Shown here piece after piece: positions 53,857-62,400 of a stretch of DNA of 64,000 nt (the stretch's first letter is position 1; each line of letters opens with the position of its first letter). A model generated the notes under the pieces. That model saw only the letters and a program-made list of their open reading frames with translations. It ran no database searches and was not told where the DNA came from. The DNA comes from Andreprevotia sp. IGB-42 (GTDB taxonomy: Bacteria > Pseudomonadota > Gammaproteobacteria > Burkholderiales > Chitinibacteraceae). The position numbers and the translations under genes are program-made. The DNA lies in the NCBI RefSeq assembly GCF_009848685.1, contig NZ_WXTX01000001.1, positions 558,001 through 622,000 of the forward strand, read 5' to 3'.

Positions 53857-54501
53857 ATGAAAAAGCCCGATAAATCGAGCCCCTTTTACCAGCAGTTGAA
53901 GCCACTGCACAAAGTGCTGAAGGCGGCCGCCAAGCCGGTCGTGGTGGTGGCACCGCCACCTGCCCCGCCCCCCCTGAGCGATCACGAACTGTTCGTGCTG
54001 GCCACCGAAGGCGTGCGGCGCTTCGTGGATGATCACTTCCACCATGTGCCGCAAAAGCCCAGCCCGTGGCCGCTGCAGCGCTGGCATGACGAAGCGCAGG
54101 TGATGAGCGATGCCATGAGCGATTTCTGGCCGTGGGACGAGCTGGAAAGCGGTGAGGAACTGCTCTACCTGCGCCCGGGCATGAAGCTCGATACGCTGCG
54201 GCGCTTGCGCCGTGGCGAATGGGTGGTGCAGGCGCAGCTCGATCTGCACGGCCACACGGTGGAAACCGCCCGGCTGGCGGTCGCCGAGTTCCTGCATGCA
54301 TGCCGGCTGCAGAACCGCCGCTGCGTGCGCATCATCCACGGCAAGGGGCTGGGCTCGAAGCACAAGCAGCCGGTACTCAAGCTCAAGCTGAAAAACTGGC
54401 TGGCGCAGCGCGATGAAGTGCTGGCGTTCGCGCAGGCCAGAAGCGTGGATGGCGGTGCGGGGGCGGTGCTGGCACTGCTGAAGGGCTGGCGGGAAAAATA
54501 G
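53857..54501 (+). CDS. Smr-domain protein (MutS2 C-terminal-like nuclease domain)
   Basis: A 214-residue protein. After a Pro/Ala/Val-rich linker (residues ~28-45), the C-terminal part is an Smr domain: 'AQLDLHGHTVETARLAVAEFL' near residue 128 (LDLHG motif) and 'VRIIHGKGLGSKH' near 158 (HGKG motif). Smr domains nick DNA or cleave RNA; stand-alone bacterial forms (SmrA/SmrB-like) include a nuclease that rescues collided ribosomes. The role here is not determined. A GTG at 53854 directly precedes the ATG I chose. Confidence 0.88.
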   Translation: MKKPDKSSPFYQQLKPLHKVLKAAAKPVVVVAPPPAPPPLSDHELFVLATEGVRRFVDDHFHHVPQKPSPWPLQRWHDEAQVMSDAMSDFWPWDELESGEELLYLRPGMKLDTLRRLRRGEWVVQAQLDLHGHTVETARLAVAEFLHACRLQNRRCVRIIHGKGLGSKHKQPVLKLKLKNWLAQRDEVLAFAQARSVDGGAGAVLALLKGWREK

Positions 54502-54580
54502 CGCCAGATGGCGACAACTTCACAGTTTCTCGCGCCTACTCCATTACAATCCCGTACTGCCAAAAACAACAGACTGCCGC

Positions 54581-56239
54581 ATGCAATCGATTGCTTCTTC
54601 CCGCTGGGCCAAATGGCTGGCCCTGCTTCTGTTCGCCACGCTGTGGTTCGGTACCCTGGGCTACCGCAAGCTGATCTCCCCCGATGAAGGCCGCTACGCG
54701 GAAATCGGCCGCGAGATGGCCGTCAGCGGCGATTGGGTTACCCCGCGCCTGAATGGCATCAAATATTTCGAGAAGCCCGCACTGCAATACTGGATGACCG
54801 CCAGCAGCTACAAGGTATTTGGCGAATCAGAATTTGCAGCCCGGCTGTGGCCTGCGCTGACCGGCTTTGCCGCGGTGCTGGTGGTGTTTGCCACACTGCG
54901 CCGGCTGTACCGGCGTGAGCCGGATGGCGAAGCCATTGCCTGGAGCGGTGCGGCATTGCTGGGCAGCAGTGCGTGGTGGATAGGCAACGGGCATTTTCTC
55001 AGCCTGGATATGGGTGTTTCCGCCTTCCTGACCATGGTGCTGTGCGGCTTCCTGTGGGCGCAGCACGACGATGCCAGCAAGGAAGCGCAGCGCAACGGCA
55101 TGCTGGCAGCGTGGGCGGCCATGGCGCTGGCAACGCTCTCCAAGGGGCTGATCGGCATCGTCATCCCGGGTGCGGCACTGGTGTGCTATACGCTGTGGAC
55201 ACAAGACTGGAAAGTATGGGCGCGCATGCATTTCGGCAAAGGGCTGGCGCTGTTCCTGCTGCTGGCCGCGCCGTGGTTCCTGCTGGTATCGCACCGCAAC
55301 CCCGAGTTTGCCCATTTCTTCTTCATCCACGAACATTTCCAGCGCTATGCCACTGAAGAAGCGCGCCGGGTAGAGCCCTGGCATTTCTTCATCCCCATCC
55401 TGCTGGCCGGGCTGTTGCCATGGACTGCATTGCTGCCTGCCATCGCGCAAAGCGGCTGGCGCAAACAGGGCGGGCAGCGCTTCCAGCCGCAACGCTTCCT
55501 GCTGGCTTGGGCTGCGTTCGTACTGCTGTTTTTCTCGGCATCCGGTTCCAAGCTGCCGTCGTATATCCTGCCGATGTTCCCGCCGCTGGCCATGCTGGCG
55601 GCCCCCTCGCTGCCACGGCTGGGCCGGAAAAATGCCTGGGCGCTGGTGATCACGCTGTTGCTGGCCGGCATCGCATTGCTGATCGTCGCGCCGATACTGG
55701 CCGCGCGGGCCGCGCAGGCCGCTGTTGCCACCGGCGATGCCGGCTATGCCAACTGGCTGTATGCCACCGGCGGCGCCATGCTGTTGTTCGCCGCCATTGC
55801 AGCCGTAATGCAATGGAAGAAATCCACCGCCGGGCTGGTCGCCACGCTGGCTGTTGCCGGGCTTGTGGCCGGGCAGATCCCGATGATCGGCCACAATGAA
55901 TATGCGATGCGCAAATCAAGCTACGCGCTGGCCGAGGCGGTACGCCCGCAGCTGGCCGCCAACAGCACGCTGTACAGCGTGCGCTCTTACGACCAGACGC
56001 TGCCGTTCTACCTGAAGCGCACGCTGCAGTTTGTCGAGTACGTGGATGAATTCCGCCTGGGCCAGGGGATCGAGCCGGACAAGCTGATCGACATGGAAAC
56101 CTTCATCCAGCGCTGGCGCGAGGATGCCGCACCGGTTGCCGTGGTGGAGCAGGATAGCTACGACAAACTGAAGGCACAGGGGCTGATCATGCATATCCTG
56201 TATAGCGACACCAAGCGCCTGGTGGTGGCCAAGCCCTGA
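54581..56239 (+). CDS. arnT: Lipid A 4-amino-4-deoxy-L-arabinose transferase (ArnT, GT83)
   Basis: A 552-residue inner-membrane glycosyltransferase with about 12 hydrophobic segments and a periplasmic C-terminal domain. The first periplasmic loop 'YRKLISPDEGRYAEIGREM' has the catalytic Asp-Glu of the GT39/GT83 fold, and 'WVTPRLNGIKYFEKPALQYWMTA' follows as in ArnT. It moves aminoarabinose from undecaprenyl phosphate to lipid A, lowering binding of polymyxin-type peptides. The genes making the donor follow on the same strand; an intergenic repeat element separates arnT from arnB. Confidence 0.92.
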   Translation: MQSIASSRWAKWLALLLFATLWFGTLGYRKLISPDEGRYAEIGREMAVSGDWVTPRLNGIKYFEKPALQYWMTASSYKVFGESEFAARLWPALTGFAAVLVVFATLRRLYRREPDGEAIAWSGAALLGSSAWWIGNGHFLSLDMGVSAFLTMVLCGFLWAQHDDASKEAQRNGMLAAWAAMALATLSKGLIGIVIPGAALVCYTLWTQDWKVWARMHFGKGLALFLLLAAPWFLLVSHRNPEFAHFFFIHEHFQRYATEEARRVEPWHFFIPILLAGLLPWTALLPAIAQSGWRKQGGQRFQPQRFLLAWAAFVLLFFSASGSKLPSYILPMFPPLAMLAAPSLPRLGRKNAWALVITLLLAGIALLIVAPILAARAAQAAVATGDAGYANWLYATGGAMLLFAAIAAVMQWKKSTAGLVATLAVAGLVAGQIPMIGHNEYAMRKSSYALAEAVRPQLAANSTLYSVRSYDQTLPFYLKRTLQFVEYVDEFRLGQGIEPDKLIDMETFIQRWREDAAPVAVVEQDSYDKLKAQGLIMHILYSDTKRLVVAKP

Positions 56240-56307
56240 TGGGCAAACAGCTTCGCTGAGTGGCACTCATAAGAGATAGTGAACAGGCCACCGGCTTTGG
56301 AGCCGAT

Positions 56308-56430
56308 ACAAAACCCGGTGAAACGGTGCTGGCAAGGCGTGGCCGGCGAGGCGCGCGAAACGCAGGCAGTCCAAGACGTACAGCAAGTGAGGCTCGGCGC
56401 CCCCGCACAACGCCGCCAGCAGGGTTTTGT
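56308..56430 (+). repeat. Interspersed intergenic repeat with terminal inverted repeats (copy B)
   Basis: About 123 bp bounded by ACAAAACCC (56308-56316) and its exact complement GGGTTTTGT (56422-56430). A further pair, TGCTGGC near the left end and GCCAGCA next to the right end, extends the stem with a 10-nt bulge. The inner part contains GGCAAGGCGTGGCCGGCGAG and AACGCAGGCAGTCC, and is related to 29328-29430. It carries no reading frame of note. Confidence 0.65.
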
Positions 56431-56461
56431 TGGCGGCTTTTAGAGAATCAAAGGAACACGC

Positions 56462-57583
56462 ATGGATTTCCTGCCCTTTACCCGCCCCAGCATCGATGAA
56501 GACACGATAGCCGATGTAGCCGATGTGCTGCGCAGCGGCTGGATCACCTCCGGCCCCAGGGTGGCGGCATTCGAAGCTGCGCTATCCGGCTACTTTGGCG
56601 GCCGCCCGGTACGCGTGGTCAATTCGGGCACCGGCGCACTGGAAATCGCCTTGCGGCTGATCAACCTGCAGCCGGGCGATGAAGTGATCACCACGCCGCT
56701 GACCTGGGTGGCTACCGTCAACGTGATCCTGCACGCAGGCGGCAAGCCGGTGCTGGTGGATATCGACCCGGTCACGCGCAATATCGATCTGGATGCGGTC
56801 GAGGCTGCCATCACGCCGCGCACCCGCGCCATCCTGCCGGTTGATCTGGCCGGCCTGCCGGTAGACCGTGATCGCCTGTACACCATCGCGGAAAAACATG
56901 GCCTGCGCGTGCTGGAAGATGCCGCCCAATCGCAAGGCAGCACCTGGCAAGGCCGCAAGATCGGCAGCTTTGGCGATCTGTGCTCGATCTCTTTCCACGC
57001 CAACAAGAACATGACCACCACCGAGGGCGGTGCGCTGGTGCTGAACAATGCCGAAGAAGCACGTCTGTTCGAAAAATGGCGGCTGCAAGGCGTAACCCGC
57101 TTTGCCGACGGCACCATGGACGTGGAACTGCCCGGCGGCAAATACAATCTCACCGATGTGGCCGCGGCCATCGGCTTGGGCCAGCTCAAGCATATCGATG
57201 CGTTCAACGCGCGCCGCAAGGTGCTGGCGCAACGCTACTTCGGGCAGATCGACCCCGCTTGGGGGCTGGCGCTGCCGGTTTGGTCGGACGATAGCAACTG
57301 GCACATGTTCCAGCCGCTGCTGCCGCTGGATCGCCTGAGCATCGGCCGGCCGGAATTCCTGGCCCGCATGAAGGAACACGGCATCGGCATCGGCGTGCAC
57401 TACCCTGCGTTGCACCTGTTCAGCTACTTCCGTGGGCTGGGCTACCGGGAAAGCATGTACCCGCATGCCGAAGCCGTGGGGGCATCGACCATTTCGCTGC
57501 CGCTGTTCCCGGCCATGCACGATACCGATATCGACCGCGTATGCACGGCGCTTGCCAGCGTTTTGCAAGGCGCGCTGCGTTAA
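56462..57583 (+). CDS. arnB: UDP-4-amino-4-deoxy-L-arabinose--oxoglutarate aminotransferase
   Basis: A 373-residue PLP enzyme of the DegT/DnrJ/EryC1 (sugar aminotransferase) family, converting UDP-4-keto-pentose to UDP-Ara4N. The PLP lysine is K182 in 'SFHANKNMTTTEGGAL'. 'SGTGALEIALRLINL' and 'EDAAQSQGSTWQGRKIG' are further cofactor-binding segments. The start 'MDFLPFTRPSIDEDTIADV' is typical of ArnB. A run of A-rich sequence with AAGGAA precedes the ATG. Next in order is arnC, 71 bp away. Confidence 0.95.
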   Translation: MDFLPFTRPSIDEDTIADVADVLRSGWITSGPRVAAFEAALSGYFGGRPVRVVNSGTGALEIALRLINLQPGDEVITTPLTWVATVNVILHAGGKPVLVDIDPVTRNIDLDAVEAAITPRTRAILPVDLAGLPVDRDRLYTIAEKHGLRVLEDAAQSQGSTWQGRKIGSFGDLCSISFHANKNMTTTEGGALVLNNAEEARLFEKWRLQGVTRFADGTMDVELPGGKYNLTDVAAAIGLGQLKHIDAFNARRKVLAQRYFGQIDPAWGLALPVWSDDSNWHMFQPLLPLDRLSIGRPEFLARMKEHGIGIGVHYPALHLFSYFRGLGYRESMYPHAEAVGASTISLPLFPAMHDTDIDRVCTALASVLQGALR

Positions 57584-57654
57584 CCTGGCAACACCGGCAT
57601 GGCCGTGCCTGCACGCTGTGCAAACGTGGCCTTGCCCCAACCGTGACCGAGTTT

Positions 57655-58605
57655 ATGACACTGCCCACCGTTTCCGTCGTCATCCCCGTCTACAACGAGG
57701 AAGAAGGCCTGCATGCCTTGTTCGACCGGCTTTATCCGGCGCTCGATGCGCTTGGCAAGCCGTATGAAATCATCTTCGTCAACGACGGCAGCCGCGACAG
57801 ATCACCCGCCATGCTGGCAGACCAGTTCCACAAGCGGCCGGACGTGACACGGGTGATCCTGTTCAATGGCAACTTCGGCCAGCACCGTGCCATCCTGGCC
57901 GGCTTCGAGCATGCGCGCGGCCAGCAGATCGTCACGCTGGATGCCGATCTGCAAAACCCGCCCGAAGACATCAAAACGCTGCTGGATGAAATGGACAAGG
58001 GCCATGATTACGTGGGCTCCATCCGCCGCAAGCGCAACGATTCGGCATGGCGCCATCTGGCCAGCCGCGCGATGAACCGCCTGCGCGAGAAGCTCACCAA
58101 GATCAAGATGACCGATCAGGGCTGCATGCTGCGCGCGTACAGCCGCCGCATCATCGATACCATCAATCAATGCAACGAGATGCATACCTTCATCCCCGCG
58201 CTGGCGTATTCGTTCTCGCAAAACCCCACCGAAGTGGTGGTCGGCCACGAAGAACGCTTTGCCGGTGAATCCAAGTATTCGCTGTACAGCCTGATCCGCC
58301 TCAATTTCGATTTGATGACGGGGTTTTCCATCGTGCCGCTGCAGGCGTTCTCGATGCTGGGCATGCTGGTATCGCTGGGATCGGGTTGCCTGTTCCTGCT
58401 GCTGCTGGGGCGCCGCCTGATCATCGGGCCGGAAGAAGGCGGGCTGTTCACGCTGTTTGCACTGGTGTTCTTCCTGGTCGGCCTTGCACTGTTCGGCATC
58501 GGCCTGCTGGGCGAGTACATCGGCCGCATCTATCACGAAGTGCGCCAGCGCCCCCGCTACCTGATTGCTGCGGTACTCGAAAGCAGACAGGACGACGCGG
58601 CATGA
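57655..58605 (+). CDS. arnC: Undecaprenyl-phosphate 4-deoxy-4-formamido-L-arabinose transferase
   Basis: A 316-residue GT2 glycosyltransferase with an N-terminal catalytic domain ('VSVVIPVYNEEEGL', 'EIIFVNDGSRDRS', 'LDADLQNPPEDI') and two C-terminal membrane helices (residues ~235-300). It attaches the formylated sugar to undecaprenyl phosphate. The ATG at 57655 has a poor ribosome site; longer readings overlap arnB. Its stop overlaps the ATG of the formyltransferase gene (ATGA). Confidence 0.94.
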   Translation: MTLPTVSVVIPVYNEEEGLHALFDRLYPALDALGKPYEIIFVNDGSRDRSPAMLADQFHKRPDVTRVILFNGNFGQHRAILAGFEHARGQQIVTLDADLQNPPEDIKTLLDEMDKGHDYVGSIRRKRNDSAWRHLASRAMNRLREKLTKIKMTDQGCMLRAYSRRIIDTINQCNEMHTFIPALAYSFSQNPTEVVVGHEERFAGESKYSLYSLIRLNFDLMTGFSIVPLQAFSMLGMLVSLGSGCLFLLLLGRRLIIGPEEGGLFTLFALVFFLVGLALFGIGLLGEYIGRIYHEVRQRPRYLIAAVLESRQDDAA

Positions 58606-59537
58606 GCAGCGCCGTGGTCTTTGCCTACCACAACGTGGGTGTGCGCTGCCTGAAGGTGCTGCTGGCACAGGGTGTGGATGTGCAACTGGTGGTCACGCAC
58701 GAAGACAACCCCGGCGAGAACATCTGGTTTGCATCAGTGGCGCAAACCTGCCGCGATTACGGCATCCCCTTCATCACTCCGACAAACCCGAACACACCGG
58801 AAATCGAACAGCGCATTGCCGCGCTCAAGCCCGATTTCCTGTTCTCGTTCTATTACCGCAACATGCTGGGGGCCGCATTGCTGGCGGCGCCATTGCATGG
58901 CGCGTTCAATATGCACGGTTCGCTGCTGCCCCGGTATCGCGGCCGCGTGCCGATCAACTGGGCGGTGATCCACGGCGAGACCGAAACCGGCGCCACGCTG
59001 CACGTGATGAACATCAAGCCGGACAACGGCCCCATCGTCGATCAGCATGCGGTGCCCATCCTGCCGGACGATACCGCGCAGGAAGTATTCGACAAGGTGC
59101 TGGTGGCCGCGGAAATCTGCCTGCAGCGCAGCCTGCCCGCGCTGCTTGCCGGCACCGCCCGCTTCACGCCACAAGACCTGAGCCAGGGTGCCTACTTCGG
59201 CGGCAGGAAGGCCGAGGATGGCCGGCTGGACTGGCAACAGTCCGCCGCGCAAATCCACAACCTGGTGCGCGCGGTCACCATCCCCTACCCCGGTGCATTC
59301 TGCGATCTGGCCGGCACAAGGCTGACCATCTGGCGCACGCTGCATGCAGATGCGCCACCCGGCCTGCCAACAGGCACTACACCGGTGTTATGGGCAGCGG
59401 CAGGCAGCCTGTGGCTGCGTGCCGGCGATGGGGGCTGCCTGAAAGTACTGGCGGCAAGCTGGAACGATGCACCACTCGATACCGGCCGCTTCGACGAGCT
59501 GCTGGGCCGCCACCCGCTGGCGCTGCAACAGTCGTAA
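58602..59537 (+). CDS. arnA: UDP-Ara4N formyltransferase (N-terminal half of ArnA as a separate protein)
   Basis: A 311-residue formyltransferase. The active-site residues align with E. coli ArnA at +1: N103, H105 (in 'FNMHGSLLPRYRGR') and D141 (in 'NIKPDNGPI'). It adds a formyl group from formyl-tetrahydrofolate to UDP-Ara4N. In E. coli this domain is fused to the decarboxylase; here it ends at residue 311 with its own stop and the decarboxylase begins 59 bp later in its own gene. Confidence 0.93.
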   Translation: MSSAVVFAYHNVGVRCLKVLLAQGVDVQLVVTHEDNPGENIWFASVAQTCRDYGIPFITPTNPNTPEIEQRIAALKPDFLFSFYYRNMLGAALLAAPLHGAFNMHGSLLPRYRGRVPINWAVIHGETETGATLHVMNIKPDNGPIVDQHAVPILPDDTAQEVFDKVLVAAEICLQRSLPALLAGTARFTPQDLSQGAYFGGRKAEDGRLDWQQSAAQIHNLVRAVTIPYPGAFCDLAGTRLTIWRTLHADAPPGLPTGTTPVLWAAAGSLWLRAGDGGCLKVLAASWNDAPLDTGRFDELLGRHPLALQQS

Positions 59538-59596
59538 CAGGATAGCGTGGCCGCATCGCGTAAACTGCGGCCCAACGATTTACAAAGGAACCCGTC

Positions 59597-60640
59597 ATGA
59601 AGAAAGTGCTGATCCTCGGCGTCAACGGCTTTATCGGCCACCACCTGACCAAGCGCATCCTGGAGACCACCGATTGGGAGGTTTTCGGCATGGACATGCA
59701 CACAGGCAAGATTGCCGAGTTTCTGGCGCACCCGCGCTTTCATTTCTTCGAGGGTGACATCACCATCAACCAGGAATGGATCGAATACCACGTGAAGAAG
59801 TGCGACGTGGTGCTGCCGCTGGTGGCCATCGCCACGCCGGCCACCTATGTGCAGGCACCGCTGCGCGTGTTCGAACTCGATTTCGAAGCCAACCTGCCCA
59901 TCATCAAATGGTGCGTGAAGTACAAGAAGCGCGTGGTGTTCCCGTCCACATCCGAAGTGTATGGCATGTGTGAAGACGGCGAGTTCGATCCGGACAACTC
60001 CAACATGGTGTACGGCCCGATCAACAAGCCGCGCTGGATCTACGCGTGCTCCAAGCAGTTGATGGACCGCGTGATTGCCGCCTACGGCCAGCAGGAAGGG
60101 CTCGATTACACGCTGTTCCGCCCGTTCAACTGGATTGGCGCCGGGCTCGACAGCATCCACACCCCGAAGGAAGGCTCTTCGCGGGTGATCACGCAGTTCC
60201 TCGGCCATATCGTGCGCGGTGAAACCATCAAGCTGGTGGATGGCGGCAACCAGAAGCGTGCATTCACCTATATCGATGACGGCATCGATGCGCTGGTCAA
60301 GATCATTGCCAATACCGATGGCAAAGCCACCCGCCAGATCTACAACATCGGCAACCCCAGCAACAATTACTCGGTGCGCGAGCTGGCCACCATGATGCTG
60401 GAACTGGCGCGCCAGTACCCGGAATACGCGGAAGGCGTGGCCAAGGTGGACGTGGTGGAAACCACCTCCGGCGAGTACTACGGCAAAGGCTACCAGGACG
60501 TGCAGAACCGCGTTCCCAAGATCGACAACACCAAGGCCGATCTGGATTGGGCGCCTACGGTGAACATGGCGGATGCGCTCAAGGGCATCTTCGATGCGTA
60601 CAAGGATCAGGTAGCGGAAGCGCGCAGCCTGGTGGATTGA
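59597..60640 (+). CDS. UDP-glucuronate decarboxylase (C-terminal half of ArnA as a separate protein)
   Basis: A 347-residue NAD+-dependent extended-SDR enzyme that oxidises and decarboxylates UDP-glucuronate to UDP-4-keto-pentose. The cofactor loop is G8-V-N-G-F-I-G, the catalytic residues S119-E120 ('FPSTSEVYG') and Y149-x-x-x-K153 ('YACSK'). The 30-residue Ser-Tyr separation equals that of E. coli ArnA (S433/Y463). AAAGGA precedes the ATG. It closes the arn cluster, and a strong terminator follows. The annotation as the ArnA decarboxylase rests on these residues and the operon. Confidence 0.94.
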   Translation: MKKVLILGVNGFIGHHLTKRILETTDWEVFGMDMHTGKIAEFLAHPRFHFFEGDITINQEWIEYHVKKCDVVLPLVAIATPATYVQAPLRVFELDFEANLPIIKWCVKYKKRVVFPSTSEVYGMCEDGEFDPDNSNMVYGPINKPRWIYACSKQLMDRVIAAYGQQEGLDYTLFRPFNWIGAGLDSIHTPKEGSSRVITQFLGHIVRGETIKLVDGGNQKRAFTYIDDGIDALVKIIANTDGKATRQIYNIGNPSNNYSVRELATMMLELARQYPEYAEGVAKVDVVETTSGEYYGKGYQDVQNRVPKIDNTKADLDWAPTVNMADALKGIFDAYKDQVAEARSLVD

Positions 60641-60658
60641 CCAGCTGCATGCGCCCCC

Positions 60659-60689
60659 AAAAACACGGCCCTACAGGCCGTGTTTTTTT
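60659..60689 (+). terminator. Terminator of the arn cluster
   Basis: AAACACGGCC-CTACA-GGCCGTGTTTTTTT: a stem of about ten pairs plus a T7 run, 19 bp after the decarboxylase stop. Confidence 0.92.
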
Positions 60690-60891
60690 ATGCGCCTCGC
60701 TCCCGTCCAGCATAGGCAAACCTTGCCCCCGGCCAGGAATGGAGCGCCACGGGGTTCGCCGCCTAGCGTGCCAAAGCACCGTTCGGCAAGCGCCGCATAG
60801 GCAGCGGTCTGCTTTCATGGCTGAATGACGCCAAAATTTCACATGCCAAACCACATTCCGTTCGTTAACCCGACAATTTGTAAGGATTTCG

Positions 60892-62211
60892 ATGCAGCAC
60901 GCACCGAACAAACGATTCGCCGCCTCGATGGCCACCCTCATGCTGGCAGCATCCCTGGGGGTGCATGCCGCAACGACACCGGCGCCGACACCAAGACCGC
61001 GCCTCGTCATCACCGCGACTTCGGTACCCGCCACGCCCAAACCAACGGTGACCCCAAAGCCTGCTGCGACGCCAAAACCGACCATTACGCCCAAGCCAAC
61101 CACCACGCCGAAACCGACTGCAGTACCGACTGCCATACCGACGGTGAAGCCGACCGTGCCGCCGCAGCCCACTCCGACACTCGCACCCGTATCGTACCGG
61201 CATGGCGAGATGATCAATCTGGATGGGCACTTCGGCAGCAATAACGCCACCCAGACCTTCCTTGGGGGGGCTGGCGGCATGATCGAAGCCACGGCCACCG
61301 GCAGCAGCATGGCCAATGGCAACGGCTGGACCTTCAACAATCTGGGCGGCCCCACCACAGTACAAAACGATCCGCAGCGCGGCAAAGTACTGTTCACGCC
61401 GGAAGACAGCACACACTACAACGCCGTACGCCGTTTCGACCCCGGCTTTGCCATTCCGGAACAGCGTTATATCTACAAAGCGCATTGGGTGCGCAATGTG
61501 CTGCTGCTTGATGGCAAGCCCTACACCAAGAGCTACCAATGGAAGCATGAGCGCATCGTGTGGCGTGATTCGGTGGTGGACGGCAATTGCGAATTCAAGA
61601 TCTACAACTGGGCCAATACCGGCGTCATCACCATCGTCAACCGTTCTGCCACCGACCAGAGCACCTACTGGGGCGGCATCGCACCGGACCATAACGGTGA
61701 CTGGGCATTGATGGAAACGCTGATCTATACCGGCACACAGGGCCTGCAGGACGGCAAGGTGATTACCCGCGTGCACAAGAATGGCCACACCTATATCAGC
61801 CAGAACCGGCAAGCGGAGAAAATCTATGCCGATCCGGATTTGCGGCTGCGCTACTTCATCGAGCAGAACTACTTCGGCAACTTTGGTCAGCGTGAAGATG
61901 GTGTGGACAATCCACTGCCCAAACCGGATGTGCGTCAGGTGTATTCAGACGACAGCAGGATCCTCATCAGCAACGATAACCAGCCGGCCTGGAAACGCGT
62001 GGAGCTGCGCGACAGCGTTGACCTGCACGATGCCACTGTCCGTGAACTGCAAGACTGGACGGTGTGGAGCGGCGGTATACAGGTCAAGCTCAATACAGGC
62101 GGCCTGCCCAAAGGCCGCCACCGCCTTTACCTGGTGGTGATCGAAGGGGTCGATGCCAACGGCTGGGACAATGTCGTTGGCGCCACGCCGATCAATGTCT
62201 CGGTAGACTGA
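60892..62211 (+). CDS. Secreted protein with TPKP-repeat linker and unknown C-terminal domain
   Basis: A 439-residue protein. Signal peptide: residues 1-26 (SMATLMLAASLGVHA). Residues ~28-98 are a Pro/Thr/Lys linker with repeated T-P-K-P units. The ~340-residue C-terminal domain (from 'SYRHGEMINLDGHFG') is rich in Trp, Tyr, Asn and Gly, with 'WKHERIVWRDSVVD' and 'YWGGIAPDHNGDW'. Pro-Thr linkers of this type often join domains of secreted polysaccharide-active or binding proteins, but I recognise no catalytic motif. AAGGA lies 6 nt before the ATG. It is a single gene between two terminator candidates. Confidence 0.8.
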   Translation: MQHAPNKRFAASMATLMLAASLGVHAATTPAPTPRPRLVITATSVPATPKPTVTPKPAATPKPTITPKPTTTPKPTAVPTAIPTVKPTVPPQPTPTLAPVSYRHGEMINLDGHFGSNNATQTFLGGAGGMIEATATGSSMANGNGWTFNNLGGPTTVQNDPQRGKVLFTPEDSTHYNAVRRFDPGFAIPEQRYIYKAHWVRNVLLLDGKPYTKSYQWKHERIVWRDSVVDGNCEFKIYNWANTGVITIVNRSATDQSTYWGGIAPDHNGDWALMETLIYTGTQGLQDGKVITRVHKNGHTYISQNRQAEKIYADPDLRLRYFIEQNYFGNFGQREDGVDNPLPKPDVRQVYSDDSRILISNDNQPAWKRVELRDSVDLHDATVRELQDWTVWSGGIQVKLNTGGLPKGRHRLYLVVIEGVDANGWDNVVGATPINVSVD

Positions 62212-62230
62212 AAGGCAGCAGGCGCTTGAT

Positions 62231-62256
62231 CGGGCTGGCCGGTACCTGCCAGCCCG
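62231..62256 (+). terminator. Weak hairpin after the TPKP-linker gene
   Basis: CGGGCTGGC pairs with GCCAGCCCG across an 8-nt loop, 19 bp after the stop. There is no T-run. It may serve either convergent gene. Confidence 0.4.
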
Positions 62257-62400
62257 TGCCTAAGGGATTTCCAGTGCTGCACTCCAAACTGCCGGCCAGC
62301 GATGTGGAAGCGCTGCATTTACACGCATACAGCGCATCGAGCAGTCCGGTATGCAAATCCGCAGCCGTGCGCCTGGCCGATACCGCGGGGCAGCTAGCAG

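Noticed and set aside
61030-61190. Possible tandem DNA repeat or CRISPR-like array
   Set aside because: The periodicity comes from Thr-Pro-Lys-Pro codons inside one reading frame; unit lengths vary and there are no unique spacers.
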